Below are positions 9,057 to 15,958 of a stretch of DNA of 16,779 bases, piece after piece (positions within the stretch are counted from its first letter, which is position 1; each line of letters begins with the position of its first letter). Below the pieces are notes generated by a model that ran no database searches, was not told the origin of the DNA, and saw nothing but the letters and a program-made list of their open reading frames with translations. A program made the translations under genes and the position numbers. Origin of the DNA: Ekhidna sp. GTDB taxonomy: Bacteria > Bacteroidota > Bacteroidia > Cytophagales > Cyclobacteriaceae. Where the stretch lies: contig JAPPDO010000158.1 in assembly GCA_028821635.1 (NCBI GenBank), positions 1 to 16,779 of the forward strand. The letters run 5' to 3'.

Positions 9057-9913
9057 TCCAATAGGCTTTTCAAATACTTGCCATATCCACTCTTTAGTAA
9101 TGGTTTGGCTAATGCTTCCAACTTGGCCGCATCTATGTACTTCATCTTGTATGCGACTTCTTCCGGGCAACCTACCTTCAAGCCCTGTCGATCTTCCAGC
9201 ACCCGAACAAAATTTCCCGCCTGAATTAGACTGGCAAAAGTTCCGGTATCCAGCCAAGCGGTTCCTCGATCAAAAACTTGAACGCTTAATTTTCCTTTCT
9301 TCAGGTAGTGGTTATTGATGCTTGTTATCTCTAACTCTCCTCTCTGACTAGGCGTTACATTTTTTGCTATTTCAACAACGCCATCATCGTAAAAATAAAG
9401 TCCGGGAACAGCAAAATTAGATTTAGGCTGCTTTGGCTTTTCTTCAATTGAAATTACCTTTTGGTTTTGATCAAACTCGACCACACCGTATCTATCCGGA
9501 TCTTTTACATGATAAGCGAAAACGACACCACCATCAGGGTTTTTACATGACTGTAGTTTATTTGACAAACCGGAGGCATAAAAGATATTATCTCCAAGAA
9601 TTAACGCAACGGCATCACCATCAATGAAATCTGATCCAATGATGAAGGCTTCCGCCAACCCTTTGGGTTGATTTTGAATGGCATAGGAAAAGGAGCAGCC
9701 TAACTGAGACCCATCATCAAGCAAATTTTGGAAAACAGGTAAATCTCTTGACGTACTGATGATCAGTATCTCATTAATTCCGGATAACATCAAGGTTGAC
9801 AGCGGGTAATAAATCATGGGCTTATCATAAACAGGTAAAATCTGTTTACTCACAGCATAAGTCAAGGGATAAAGACGTGTGCCAGAACCACCAGCCAGTA
9901 TGATTCCTTTCAT
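9053..9913 (-). CDS. rmlA: Glucose-1-phosphate thymidylyltransferase
   Basis: RmlA joins dTTP and glucose-1-phosphate to make dTDP-glucose, entry step of the dTDP-rhamnose path. The 286-residue protein starts [16 protein letters not shown], the nucleotide-binding signature of sugar nucleotidyltransferases. It is followed by the sugar-phosphate binding segment [17 protein letters not shown] and then LILGDNIFY, where the Asp binds metal. [10 protein letters not shown] and [12 protein letters not shown] are also standard. Length and spacing match the short RmlA class, with no fused domain. Its ATG overlaps the rmlB stop by 4 bases and its stop overlaps the rmlC start by 4 bases, so B-A-C is tightly coupled. 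Rhamnose feedback inhibition is known for the family, but cannot be read here. Confidence 0.95.
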   Translation of the reverse strand: MKGIILAGGSGTRLYPLTYAVSKQILPVYDKPMIYYPLSTLMLSGINEILIISTSRDLPVFQNLLDDGSQLGCSFSYAIQNQPKGLAEAFIIGSDFIDGDAVALILGDNIFYASGLSNKLQSCKNPDGGVVFAYHVKDPDRYGVVEFDQNQKVISIEEKPKQPKSNFAVPGLYFYDDGVVEIAKNVTPSQRGELEITSINNHYLKKGKLSVQVFDRGTAWLDTGTFASLIQAGNFVRVLEDRQGLKVGCPEEVAYKMKYIDAAKLEALAKPLLKSGYGKYLKSLLE

Positions 9914-10977
9914 AATACTTCAGAAGGATAATGCTGCTCGTAGTATTTTGTGTAATCGCCTGATGTCACAGCCTTTAGCCACTCCTCATTCTCAAAATAC
10001 CATTTTATGGTTTGTTGCAAGCCCTCTTCAAATTGGAGGAGAGGCTTCCATCCCAACTCTTTTGATAATTTCGTTACATCCATTGCATATCTGAGGTCAT
10101 GACCTGCTCGGTCTTTAACGAACGTTATCAATTTACGGGAAGTACCCGGAGGATTATTTAGTTTTTGATCTATCAAGTCACAAAGCAGATGCACAAGGTC
10201 AATATTTTTCCACTCATTGCCTCCTCCAATATTATATTTTTCACCTAGTCTTCCTTTTTCAAAAATTAACTGAATGGCGCGAGCATGGTCTTCTACATGC
10301 AGCCAATCTCTAATATTTTCTCCCCTGCCGTAAACCGGAAGAGGCTTTTTATTTCTGATGTTGTTGACCATCAGTGGGATTAGCTTTTCCGGAAAGTGAT
10401 TGGGCCCATAGTTATTAGAACAGTTGGAGATGATAAATGGTAGACTATACGTGTTTCCGTATGCCCTTACAAAATGATCTGAGGAGGCCTTAGATGCAGA
10501 ATATGGCGATTTAGGATCGTATGGAGTTGACTCCAAAAAAAACCCCTCATTATCAAGTGAACCATAAACTTCGTCGGTAGAAATGTGATAAAATCTCTTC
10601 CCTCCTCTCCCATTCCAAAATTCTTTGGCCACATTCAGCAAAGTGACTGTGCCGACTACGTTCGTTTGAATGAAATCCATGGGATTAGAAATTGAGCGAT
10701 CTACGTGAGACTCCGCAGCTAGGTGGATTATCCCCTGAAAGTCATGCTCTTGAAATAGTGATTTCACGAAAGGATAATCGCAGATGTCTCCTTTTATAAA
10801 ATGATAATTAGGGTCTGCTTCTACGTCTGTTAAATTCTCAAGATTCCCTGCATACGTCAGTTTATCAAGATTGAATACTTCATAACTGCCGCTCTTAATA
10901 AATTGTCTAACAACGTGAGACCCGATAAAGCCCGCTCCGCCTGTGATAAGTATTTTTTTAAGAATGTCCCGATTCAT
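9910..10977 (-). CDS. rmlB: dTDP-glucose 4,6-dehydratase
   Basis: RmlB turns dTDP-glucose into dTDP-4-keto-6-deoxyglucose using bound NAD. I take the start at ATG 10977 ([10 protein letters not shown]), giving 355 residues. The frame is open up to 11022, but the extra residues lie within the epimerase gene and do not resemble RmlB; ATG 10983 is an equally close alternative. The NAD loop TGGAGFIG is at 12-19 and [12 protein letters not shown] is the conserved core. STDEVYGSL holds the active-site Thr-Asp-Glu triad typical of RmlB, and YSASK is the catalytic Tyr/Lys pair. [14 protein letters not shown] is also family-specific. The gene start overlaps the 3' end of the epimerase gene by about 20 bases. 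Confidence 0.94.
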   Translation of the reverse strand: MNRDILKKILITGGAGFIGSHVVRQFIKSGSYEVFNLDKLTYAGNLENLTDVEADPNYHFIKGDICDYPFVKSLFQEHDFQGIIHLAAESHVDRSISNPMDFIQTNVVGTVTLLNVAKEFWNGRGGKRFYHISTDEVYGSLDNEGFFLESTPYDPKSPYSASKASSDHFVRAYGNTYSLPFIISNCSNNYGPNHFPEKLIPLMVNNIRNKKPLPVYGRGENIRDWLHVEDHARAIQLIFEKGRLGEKYNIGGGNEWKNIDLVHLLCDLIDQKLNNPPGTSRKLITFVKDRAGHDLRYAMDVTKLSKELGWKPLLQFEEGLQQTIKWYFENEEWLKAVTSGDYTKYYEQHYPSEVL

Positions 10978-11992
10978 CTCCATAATAATCAAGATACCAA
11001 TCAACGAAACTGGACACCCCATCTTTTAGATTAGTGCTCGGCTTATATCCAACCGCTGTTTCCAAACTTTTTACATCTGCATGCGTATCGGGGACATCTC
11101 CTGTTTGAATGGGCAAAAAGTTCTTCTCCGCCTCTTTGCCTAACTTCTCTTCAATCGCTGAGATATACTCTATTAAGCTAACCGGATTATTGCTGCCAAT
11201 ATTAAAGAGTTGGTAGGGAGCAAAGCTTAGGGAGGGGTCCGGGTTATTGGAATCCCAATCCGGCTGCTTCTTTGGTTTATAATCAATGAGTCTAAGGATT
11301 CCCTCAATGACATCATCTATGTAAGTAAAATCCCGACACATTTTACCATGATTGAAAACATCAATAGGCTCGTCGTTTATAATAGCTTTTGTAAATAAAA
11401 ACAAAGCCATGTCCGGCCGCCCCCACGGCCCATAAACCGTAAAAAAGCGAAGACCGGTTACCGGAAGTCCATAACTTGAAGCATACGTATGAGCCATTAG
11501 CTCATTGGATTTTTTGGTTGCTGCGTAAAGTGAAAGCGGATGATCCACATTATTCTTTACGCTAAATGGCATTTTAGTATTTGCGCCGTAAACAGAACTT
11601 GAAGAGGCATAAATCAGGTGCTCTACCTTTTGCTGTCTTGAGGCTTCCAGAATATTCAAAAACCCAGCAATGTTTGAGTTAATATAGGCATGCGGATTGG
11701 TTAAGGAATATCTGACTCCAGCCTGAGCCGCCAGATTAATCACCACTTCGGGTTTATGCTCCAGAAAAATTTTATTTATTGCATCCGCATTTTCCAGTGA
11801 TTCCTTGCAGAAAGTATACCCCTCAAGGTCTTTAAGAATGCCGTTTCTGGACTCCTTTAATTCAACTTCATAATAATCATTGATATTATCAATTCCTATG
11901 ATCTCATTACCTTCTTCTAGCAGCTCTCTGGCAAGATGGAACCCGATGAATCCGGAGGTTCCTGTTATTAAAATGGGTGATTTTCGATTCAC
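10958..11992 (-). CDS. UDP-glucuronate 4-epimerase
   Basis: This 344-residue SDR enzyme interconverts UDP-glucuronate and UDP-galacturonate. The Rossmann loop is TGTSGFIG at 10-17; most relatives have GAAGFIG. IDNINDYYEVELK from 34 and YAATK at 156-160 (catalytic Tyr156, Lys160) follow. FTVYGPWGRPDMALF from 184 is the signature of the CapI/LspL UDP-glucuronate epimerases and separates it from GalE. It is the first gene of the polysaccharide block in transcription order. The 164-base region upstream, up to 12156, shows no perfect -7/-33 promoter. The closest -7 is TAAACTTG, at 12018-12011 on the minus strand, with one mismatch and a poor -33 partner. Confidence 0.92.
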   Translation of the reverse strand: MNRKSPILITGTSGFIGFHLARELLEEGNEIIGIDNINDYYEVELKESRNGILKDLEGYTFCKESLENADAINKIFLEHKPEVVINLAAQAGVRYSLTNPHAYINSNIAGFLNILEASRQQKVEHLIYASSSSVYGANTKMPFSVKNNVDHPLSLYAATKKSNELMAHTYASSYGLPVTGLRFFTVYGPWGRPDMALFLFTKAIINDEPIDVFNHGKMCRDFTYIDDVIEGILRLIDYKPKKQPDWDSNNPDPSLSFAPYQLFNIGSNNPVSLIEYISAIEEKLGKEAEKNFLPIQTGDVPDTHADVKSLETAVGYKPSTNLKDGVSSFVDWYLDYYGDESGHS

Positions 11993-12024
11993 TTAATGCA
12001 AATTGCTGCGCAAGTTTAACGCAT

Positions 12025-12156
12025 TTAGGATTTACTGAAATGAGTAAATGACTGAAACATTACCCTTGAACGGTAAATCAGATACTTCAACCCAACTAGG
12101 AACAGGAAGCCAAAAAAGGGTAGCAGGAGATAGCTTACGCCGATCAACGTATCCTG
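12025..12156 (-). pseudogene. Fragment resembling the C-terminal end of a membrane protein
   Basis: Between the epimerase start and the stop of the 199-residue secreted protein, one minus-strand frame stays open for 43 codons to a TAA at 12027-12025. It reads as one hydrophobic helix, with the stretch IGVSYLLLPFFGFLFLVGL, then a basic tail (KYLIYRSR) and a Ser/Phe-rich end. The pattern is that of the last membrane span and cytoplasmic tail of a larger protein. It has no ATG; a TTG at 12147-12145 could start a 41-residue peptide. It is in the same frame as the upstream gene, directly after that gene's stop, which may be chance. I suspect a gene truncated when the upstream DNA was replaced. The family cannot be named. 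Confidence 0.4.
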
Positions 12157-12756
12157 TTAAAAGTCATCTATTGCAGATTCTTCCACTTTACCGTAATTAA
12201 TACGGTCTCGGTATATTATATTTATTTGTCCGTATCTGTACTTATTCTCAAAAGGGTCAAAAGAGCCTCTGTCTCTAGGAGAAGTCATCACAACATCCAC
12301 AGTCCCATTGTCTAATACAAAGCTTGCATGATAACCACATACATCCTTCTCTAAATCGTATTTACCATAAGAAGGATTACACGCCGAGCCTTTTTCAGAA
12401 TAAGAAACATCATACTTTCCCTCTATTGCTTGAGTATAATTTTCATAACTATTCTTCAGACGATCCCAAGTCTCCACTGCGAGAAACTCAACAATGACCG
12501 CTGAAACGAAATCATCATTATATACGAAAATCCAGCAGTTAGCTTGACCAGCAAAAGTCCCTTCTAAATAGATTCCGTTATCAGCAGTCTTTGATTTATA
12601 AGTAAACCCCTTCTCTTGTAGCTTCTGTTGAAAGGCTCTGGTAGTTCCATCTATCGGAATGCCCATAAATTTTAAATGGTCCTCCGATTGTCCCCTGCCG
12701 GTCAGTGCAATGCCCAATAAGGCAATAAATAAAATCTTCGTTTTCTTATTCATCAT
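12157..12756 (-). CDS. Secreted protein of unknown function, Bacteroidota type
   Basis: The product is 199 residues with an N-terminal signal peptide: Lys-rich start, a hydrophobic core at about 8-19 (ILFIALLGIALTG), and likely cleavage around residues 20-24. The mature part begins HLKFMGIPIDGTTRAFQQKL, a pattern I recall from hypothetical secreted proteins of Bacteroidota; no function is known to me. Cys residues in NCWIF, SACNPS and DVCGYH could form disulfides in the periplasm. It overlaps the 3' end of the 91-residue gene upstream by 11 bases, so both are probably co-transcribed from the promoter at 13043-13073. Two ATGs in tandem (12756, 12753) are possible starts. The tail is acidic (VEESAIDDF). 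Confidence 0.75.
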   Translation of the reverse strand: MMNKKTKILFIALLGIALTGRGQSEDHLKFMGIPIDGTTRAFQQKLQEKGFTYKSKTADNGIYLEGTFAGQANCWIFVYNDDFVSAVIVEFLAVETWDRLKNSYENYTQAIEGKYDVSYSEKGSACNPSYGKYDLEKDVCGYHASFVLDNGTVDVVMTSPRDRGSFDPFENKYRYGQINIIYRDRINYGKVEESAIDDF

Positions 12757-13021
12757 TGTCTTTTACGATAGTTTCCAATCCCTTAACTATGCCCGTCAAG
12801 TCATCATGCATTTTGATAATATCCGCATTAGTATAGTTCGGTCCCCCTTCATAAAAGAAGGTTTTATGGCTATTCACCATCTTTTTTATTTCATTGATTT
12901 TTGTTTTGATGTTGTTATAAACATCTGTAGGTTTCTTTACCAAATTGAGATCAACACGGTACTTATCATAGATTACTGCTAATTCTCTAAATAGTTCTGT
13001 CATTAAGTCTTCTTCTTTCAT
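12746..13021 (-). CDS. Small helical protein of unknown function
   Basis: The product is 91 residues with no signal peptide or membrane span. It is rich in Lys, Glu and Asp with heptad-like hydrophobic spacing (about residues 8-20, 34-48 and 66-86), so a mostly helical cytoplasmic protein is likely. I do not recognise the family. It begins 22 bases downstream of a good Bacteroidota -7 element (13043-13050), and a good promoter upstream raises confidence that it is a real gene. It is the first gene of a two-gene unit with the secreted protein, overlapping it by 11 bases. A second in-frame ATG, seven codons in, would also allow a shorter start. Confidence 0.65.
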   Translation of the reverse strand: MKEEDLMTELFRELAVIYDKYRVDLNLVKKPTDVYNNIKTKINEIKKMVNSHKTFFYEGGPNYTNADIIKMHDDLTGIVKGLETIVKDNDE

Positions 13022-13042
13022 ATCATTTAATATTTAAGTCTA

Positions 13043-13073
13043 CAAACCTACCCTCTCCATGTGTAATCTGCAA
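13043..13073 (-). promoter_or_regulatory. Bacteroidota-type promoter for the two unknown-function genes
   Basis: Read on the minus strand, a TTG (13073-13071) is followed by 20 bases and then TAGGTTTG (13050-13043), a full match to the -7 consensus TAnnTTTG. The spacing fits the known -33/-7 pattern of Bacteroidota sigma factors. Transcription would start near 13036, about 15 bases ahead of the ATG at 13021. Confidence 0.7.
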
Positions 13074-13086
13074 CTAAACACTTTCG

Positions 13087-13094
13087 TATCTTTG
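13087..13094 (+). promoter_or_regulatory. Possible plus-strand -7 element (TATCTTTG)
   Basis: TATCTTTG matches TAnnTTTG exactly and points toward the accessory genes, back to back with the minus-strand promoter at 13043-13073. No TTTG or TTG lies at the usual 19-21 base distance upstream, so this is a half-supported promoter. A transcript from here would cross the 13125-13370 repeat before reaching the methyltransferase remnant at 13380. Confidence 0.35.
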
Positions 13095-13124
13095 AGAAAA
13101 GACAGGCTGCTGTACAAGCAAAAA

Positions 13125-13370
13125 ATACAATTTTAGCCCGAAGCAGCGCAATTCTAGGCAGAAGGAATAGAAATCTAACCGGTAGGAATGCAATTCTAGG
13201 CAGAAGGAACAGAAATATAACTCACGTAACCAATCGTAATCTTCAAAACATAAAAAATCCATTTAATGCGTAATAAAAATAAAACACATAATTTTACGTT
13301 TTATGCTTTCTATTAGCAGGATAAACGCATATATTCTACTCTTGTAAACAAGATTAGGCATAATTTTAAC
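13125..13370 (+). repeat. Direct repeat copy A, with an internal 42-base tandem duplication
   Basis: This segment fills most of the 358-base gap between the divergent genes and has a diverged second copy at 14477-14680. Identical blocks include GCAATTCTAGGCAGAAGGAA (13190 here, 14500 in copy B) and the run CGTAATCTTCAAAACATAAA plus the next nine bases. The offset between copies is 1310-1311 bases for most of the length. Copy A carries an extra unit: GCAATTCTAGGCAGAAGGAA occurs at both 13148 and 13190 (period 42), and the part before 13148 aligns to copy B at offset 1352. Both copies end just before a plus-strand gene start (ATG 13380 here) and contain an ATGCGT...ACGCAT inverted pair. No convincing ORF lies inside. 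Confidence 0.88.
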
Positions 13371-13379
13371 GAATAGAAA

Positions 13380-14199
13380 ATGAATAAAAAATTAGGATTA
13401 AAAATACTGCTCCATAACCCAATAGCAGTAATTATAGAAGGAATAAGAGTTCGAGAGCAAGCTTATTTTAAAACCAAGCTTACTTCTAAATACGATATCG
13501 AGCAATTACCAACTATTAATATCTTAGATTTATTTCCGGATTTAAACGAAGAAGTTGATTCTTACAGCTTTTTAAATGGTACTTCTCTTATTACTGATCT
13601 TGTTTTATTAAAATTATTGGCAAAAAAATATGATGAATGTGCTTATATAGAAATAGGTAGTTGGAGAGGAGAGAGTTTAGTGAATGCTTCAAATGTTACA
13701 AAAGATTGTACTTCACTTACACTATCATCTGATGAGATGAGAAGGTTAAATTTTGGCGAAGATATTATCAAAATTCATGGGGTATTTTCTAACCATATAG
13801 ATACAACTATAAAGAATTGAAGCGAATTCACACACTTATGACTTTAATCAACTCAATAAGAAGTTTGATCTCATCTTTATTGATGGAGATCATTCTTACG
13901 AAGGTGTATTAAACGATACAAAAAAAATATTTCCGTTAAGGAGGAATAACTTGTCAGTAGTTGTCTGGCATGACTATGGTTTTCATACTGAAGACACTAG
14001 ATACACTACCTTGAAAGCTATTTTAGATGGGATACCTAAGGAAAAACATAAATATTTATACCACGTATCAAACACCATGTGTGCTATCTACATTGAGAAT
14101 CTAGATCTTCCAACACAGTTCACTAAATTGCCGAGCTTTCCAAATAAGAAATTTTCAATTAAAATTAAAGGAGAAAAAATAACAATGGCTCATGCGTAA
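13380..14199 (+). pseudogene. Frameshifted class I SAM-dependent methyltransferase
   Basis: Two adjoining frames encode parts of one protein. The first (13380-13820, 146 codons) has the SAM-binding motif YIEIGSWRGES near residue 90. The second is open from 13813 to the stop at 14199 and continues with IEANSHTYDF, then FDLIFIDGDHSYEGV and VVVWHDYG, the acidic and Asp/His blocks of Methyltransf_24-type enzymes. The frame changes near 13812-13817 in an AAAGAA run. Skipping one base there restores a continuous protein of about 272 residues, so a 1-base insertion (or 2-base deletion) is the likely lesion. Such enzymes often methylate sugars or small molecules in glycan clusters; the substrate is unknown. 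A sequencing error is possible. The gene sits between two direct repeats and next to an attC-like palindrome. Confidence 0.82.
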
Positions 14200-14252
14200 T
14201 ATGCCTCTCCACGGGCGCAATGCAGGCATACTGCGCATAATTTGGTCGTTAT
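14179..14252 (+). other. attC-like palindrome at the 3' end of the methyltransferase remnant
   Basis: A 14-base inverted repeat (ATGCGTAATATGCC at 14192-14205; GGCATACTGCGCAT at 14225-14238) forms a stem with one G-T pair and one mismatch around a 19-base loop. Outside it, after 8 and 9 unpaired bases, ATAAC (14179-14183) and GTTAT (14248-14252) form a second inverted pair. Nested arms separated by a short spacer and ending in AAC...GTT are the layout of integron attC sites, and the total of 74 bases is in their size range. The arm sequences do not fit the full RYYYAAC/GTTRRRY boxes and no integrase is in view. A rho-independent terminator is less likely because no T-run follows. The left arm overlaps the gene's stop codon. 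Confidence 0.4.
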
Positions 14253-14318
14253 ATCTCCTAAAGACAAACTGCAAGTAAATTAAAAATCCTTTATATTAAA
14301 AATACAATTATTAAGAAT

Positions 14319-14459
14319 ATGGATCTCCAAACTGAAAAAGCAAATGATATTTGGGAAGAAATTACCGATAAACAAAAAGATGAAATAGAAAATGCGCTTA
14401 AAGAAGTAGAAGAAGGTAAATTGGTGCCCTTCAAACAATTCCTTAAGAAGCATAAATAA
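14319..14459 (+). CDS. Short antitoxin-like protein, no toxin partner seen
   Basis: This 46-residue ORF starts with ATG at 14319 and ends with TAA at 14459. The sequence WEEITDKQKDEIENALKEVE followed by EGKLVPFKQFLKKH matches the C-terminal pattern of short RelE/ParE-partner antitoxins: W-x-x-[LI]-[ST]-x-x-Q-K, an acidic helix, G-x-x-V, then a terminal [FE]-hh-K-K. In normal modules a longer N-terminal part precedes it and a toxin gene follows. Here there is no earlier ATG in frame back to a stop at 14259, and the next gene downstream is a DNA methyltransferase after a repeat. It may be a solitary antitoxin, a decayed module, or a short stand-alone gene. The family resemblance is from memory of the pattern, so moderate. 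Confidence 0.5.
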   Translation: MDLQTEKANDIWEEITDKQKDEIENALKEVEEGKLVPFKQFLKKHK

Positions 14460-14476
14460 TGCAACGAAGGATAGTA

Positions 14477-14680
14477 ATACAATTGTAATCTGAAGCAATG
14501 CAATTCTAGGCAGAAGGAATGGAAATGTAATTTACGTAACTAAACGTAATCTTCAAAACATAAAAAATCCATTTGATGCGTAATACAAATAAAACACATA
14601 AATGCTATGTTTTGCACTTAACATTAGCATAATAAACGCATATATTGCATTTTTATAAACAAGTTGAGCGTAATGTAAAG
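14477..14680 (+). repeat. Direct repeat copy B
   Basis: This is the diverged second copy of the 13125-13370 repeat, lacking the 42-base tandem unit. It ends 27 bases before the GTG start of the DNA methyltransferase, so like copy A it forms the leader region of a plus-strand gene. Within it, ATGCTATGTT (14602-14611) and AACATTAGCAT (14620-14630) form a small hairpin with one bulge. ATGCGT (14576-14581) and ACGCAT (14636-14641) form an outer pair. The small hairpin is mostly lost in copy A, while the outer pair is kept. Any promoter shared by the two copies is not clear: no TAnnTTTG is conserved between them. Confidence 0.88.
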
Positions 14681-14707
14681 ACATTAATATTTTAGTAGAT
14701 TTACCAC

Positions 14708-15958
14708 GTGAAATATACAGATTTTTCTTGGGATTTTAGAAAAGCGAACACAAAGCAAACTACTCATTGTTTTCATACTTATCCTGCTATGATGATTCCA
14801 CAAATAGCAGAAAAACTCCTCACAAAGTATGGGCAGGGTAGTCAAACACTATTTGATCCCTATTGCGGAACAGGAACATCATTAGTAGAAGCAAATATAA
14901 AAGACATTAATGCGATTGGTACTGACTTAAATCCACTAGCAAGGCTCATTGCAAAAGCCAAAACCACAGAATTAGACATACAGGTTCTTAACTTATATCT
15001 TAAAGACTTTAACGACTTTGCTTTTCAATTTAGAATTAAGATTAAGGAAAACAATAAATCAATTGTTTTGCCAGATTTTAAAAATATTGATTTTTGGTTT
15101 AACAAAACGGCTCAACAAAAGCTTTCTGTTATAAAATCTTTTATTGACAATATTCAGCATCATGAAATAAAACAATTCTTTCTTATAGCTTTTTCGGAAA
15201 CCATTCGAGAGTCCTCACTGACTAAAAAAGGGGAATTTAAATTAGTAAGAATGCCCGAAGAGACAAGAGAAGCATTTAACCCTGATTGTTTTGGGATATT
15301 TTTGTCAAAATTGAGTAGAAACAAACAGGGGCTTGTTGAGTTTTCAAAGATTAAATTAAACGGAGCTACCTCTATGATTAAAGATTTTAATTCTGTTAAT
15401 GGTATTCCAAATTCAGAAATTGACGATGAGAGCATTGATATTGTGGTTACCTCACCGCCCTATGGCGATTCAAGAACAACCGTAGCTTACGGGCAATATT
15501 CTAGACTATCAAATCAATGGATGGGAATTGAAGATGCCAATCAAGTAGACAATAATCTAATGGGAGGAAACAAAACTACAGATAAAAAAATTGACCAATC
15601 ACCTGCACTCAATCAAACCATTGAAAAAATTGCAAAGCAAGATAACAAAAGAGCCAAAGAAGTCCTCTCCTTCTTTGTAGATTATAAAAACTCTATTGAC
15701 AACGTTTCCCAAAAACTTAAAGTTAATAAGCATTCTTGTTATGTAGTAGGAAATAGAACGGTTAAAGGAATACAAATCCCTATGCATGAAATAACCAAAG
15801 ACTTCTATGAATCTAACGGTTTTACTCATAAAGAAACGATAATAAGAAACATACCTAATAAAAGAATGCCCTTAAAAAACTCCCCGTCAAATGTAAGAGG
15901 AAGGAAGTCCTCCACGATGAAGCAAGAGTATATTGTGGTAATGCAAAAAACTAAATGA
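14708..15958 (+). CDS. Type II DNA methyltransferase, SPPY type (probably N4-cytosine)
   Basis: This 416-residue enzyme is the modification half of a restriction-modification pair. The order is a motif X-like start (HTYPAMMIPQIAEKLL, 23-38), the SAM-binding motif I FDPYCGTGTS at 49-58, GTDLNPLA at 71-78, a long variable part likely to hold target recognition, then catalytic motif IV TSPPYGDS at 248-255. SPPY is typical of N4-cytosine methyltransferases, though some N6-adenine enzymes use similar forms. The start is GTG at 14708: an in-frame TAG lies four codons upstream, and the next ATG (Met28) would lose motif X. The stop overlaps the endonuclease ATG by 4 bases. MvaI and BcnI partners methylate N4 of cytosine, which agrees with this motif. 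Confidence 0.9.
   Translation: MKYTDFSWDFRKANTKQTTHCFHTYPAMMIPQIAEKLLTKYGQGSQTLFDPYCGTGTSLVEANIKDINAIGTDLNPLARLIAKAKTTELDIQVLNLYLKDFNDFAFQFRIKIKENNKSIVLPDFKNIDFWFNKTAQQKLSVIKSFIDNIQHHEIKQFFLIAFSETIRESSLTKKGEFKLVRMPEETREAFNPDCFGIFLSKLSRNKQGLVEFSKIKLNGATSMIKDFNSVNGIPNSEIDDESIDIVVTSPPYGDSRTTVAYGQYSRLSNQWMGIEDANQVDNNLMGGNKTTDKKIDQSPALNQTIEKIAKQDNKRAKEVLSFFVDYKNSIDNVSQKLKVNKHSCYVVGNRTVKGIQIPMHEITKDFYESNGFTHKETIIRNIPNKRMPLKNSPSNVRGRKSSTMKQEYIVVMQKTK

Noticed and set aside
9057..9257. 67-codon N-terminal extension of rmlC
   Set aside because: It lies wholly within rmlA in another frame, is Gly/Arg/Ser-rich without family similarity, and the ATG at 9056 gives the standard RmlC start and a 4-base overlap.
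10978..11022. 15-codon N-terminal extension of rmlB
   Set aside because: It overlaps the epimerase coding end and adds residues not found before the Rossmann loop in RmlB proteins.
12011..12041. Possible promoter for the polysaccharide operon upstream of the epimerase
   Set aside because: The -7 (TAAACTTG) has a mismatch, and the only -33 candidate (TTTC) is also imperfect and at 18 bases; too weak to annotate.
13074..13262. Minus-strand ORF of 62 codons with a repeated Phe/Cys/Leu pattern
   Set aside because: Its internal repetition is just the 42-base tandem DNA repeat read in an open frame; no start signal or family.
14192..14238. Rho-independent terminator after the methyltransferase remnant
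   Set aside because: The stem is present, but no T-run follows on either strand; the outer ATAAC/GTTAT pair fits an attC-like reading better.
14280..14503. Two overlapping minus-strand hydrophobic ORFs of about 70 codons
   Set aside because: They are antisense to the antitoxin-like ORF and repeat copy B in A/T-rich DNA; the hydrophobicity comes from reading A-rich sequence backwards.
13125..14680. CRISPR array or insertion sequence as explanation of the repeats
   Set aside because: Only two long copies far apart, no regular spacers, no transposase and no terminal inverted repeats at the unit ends.
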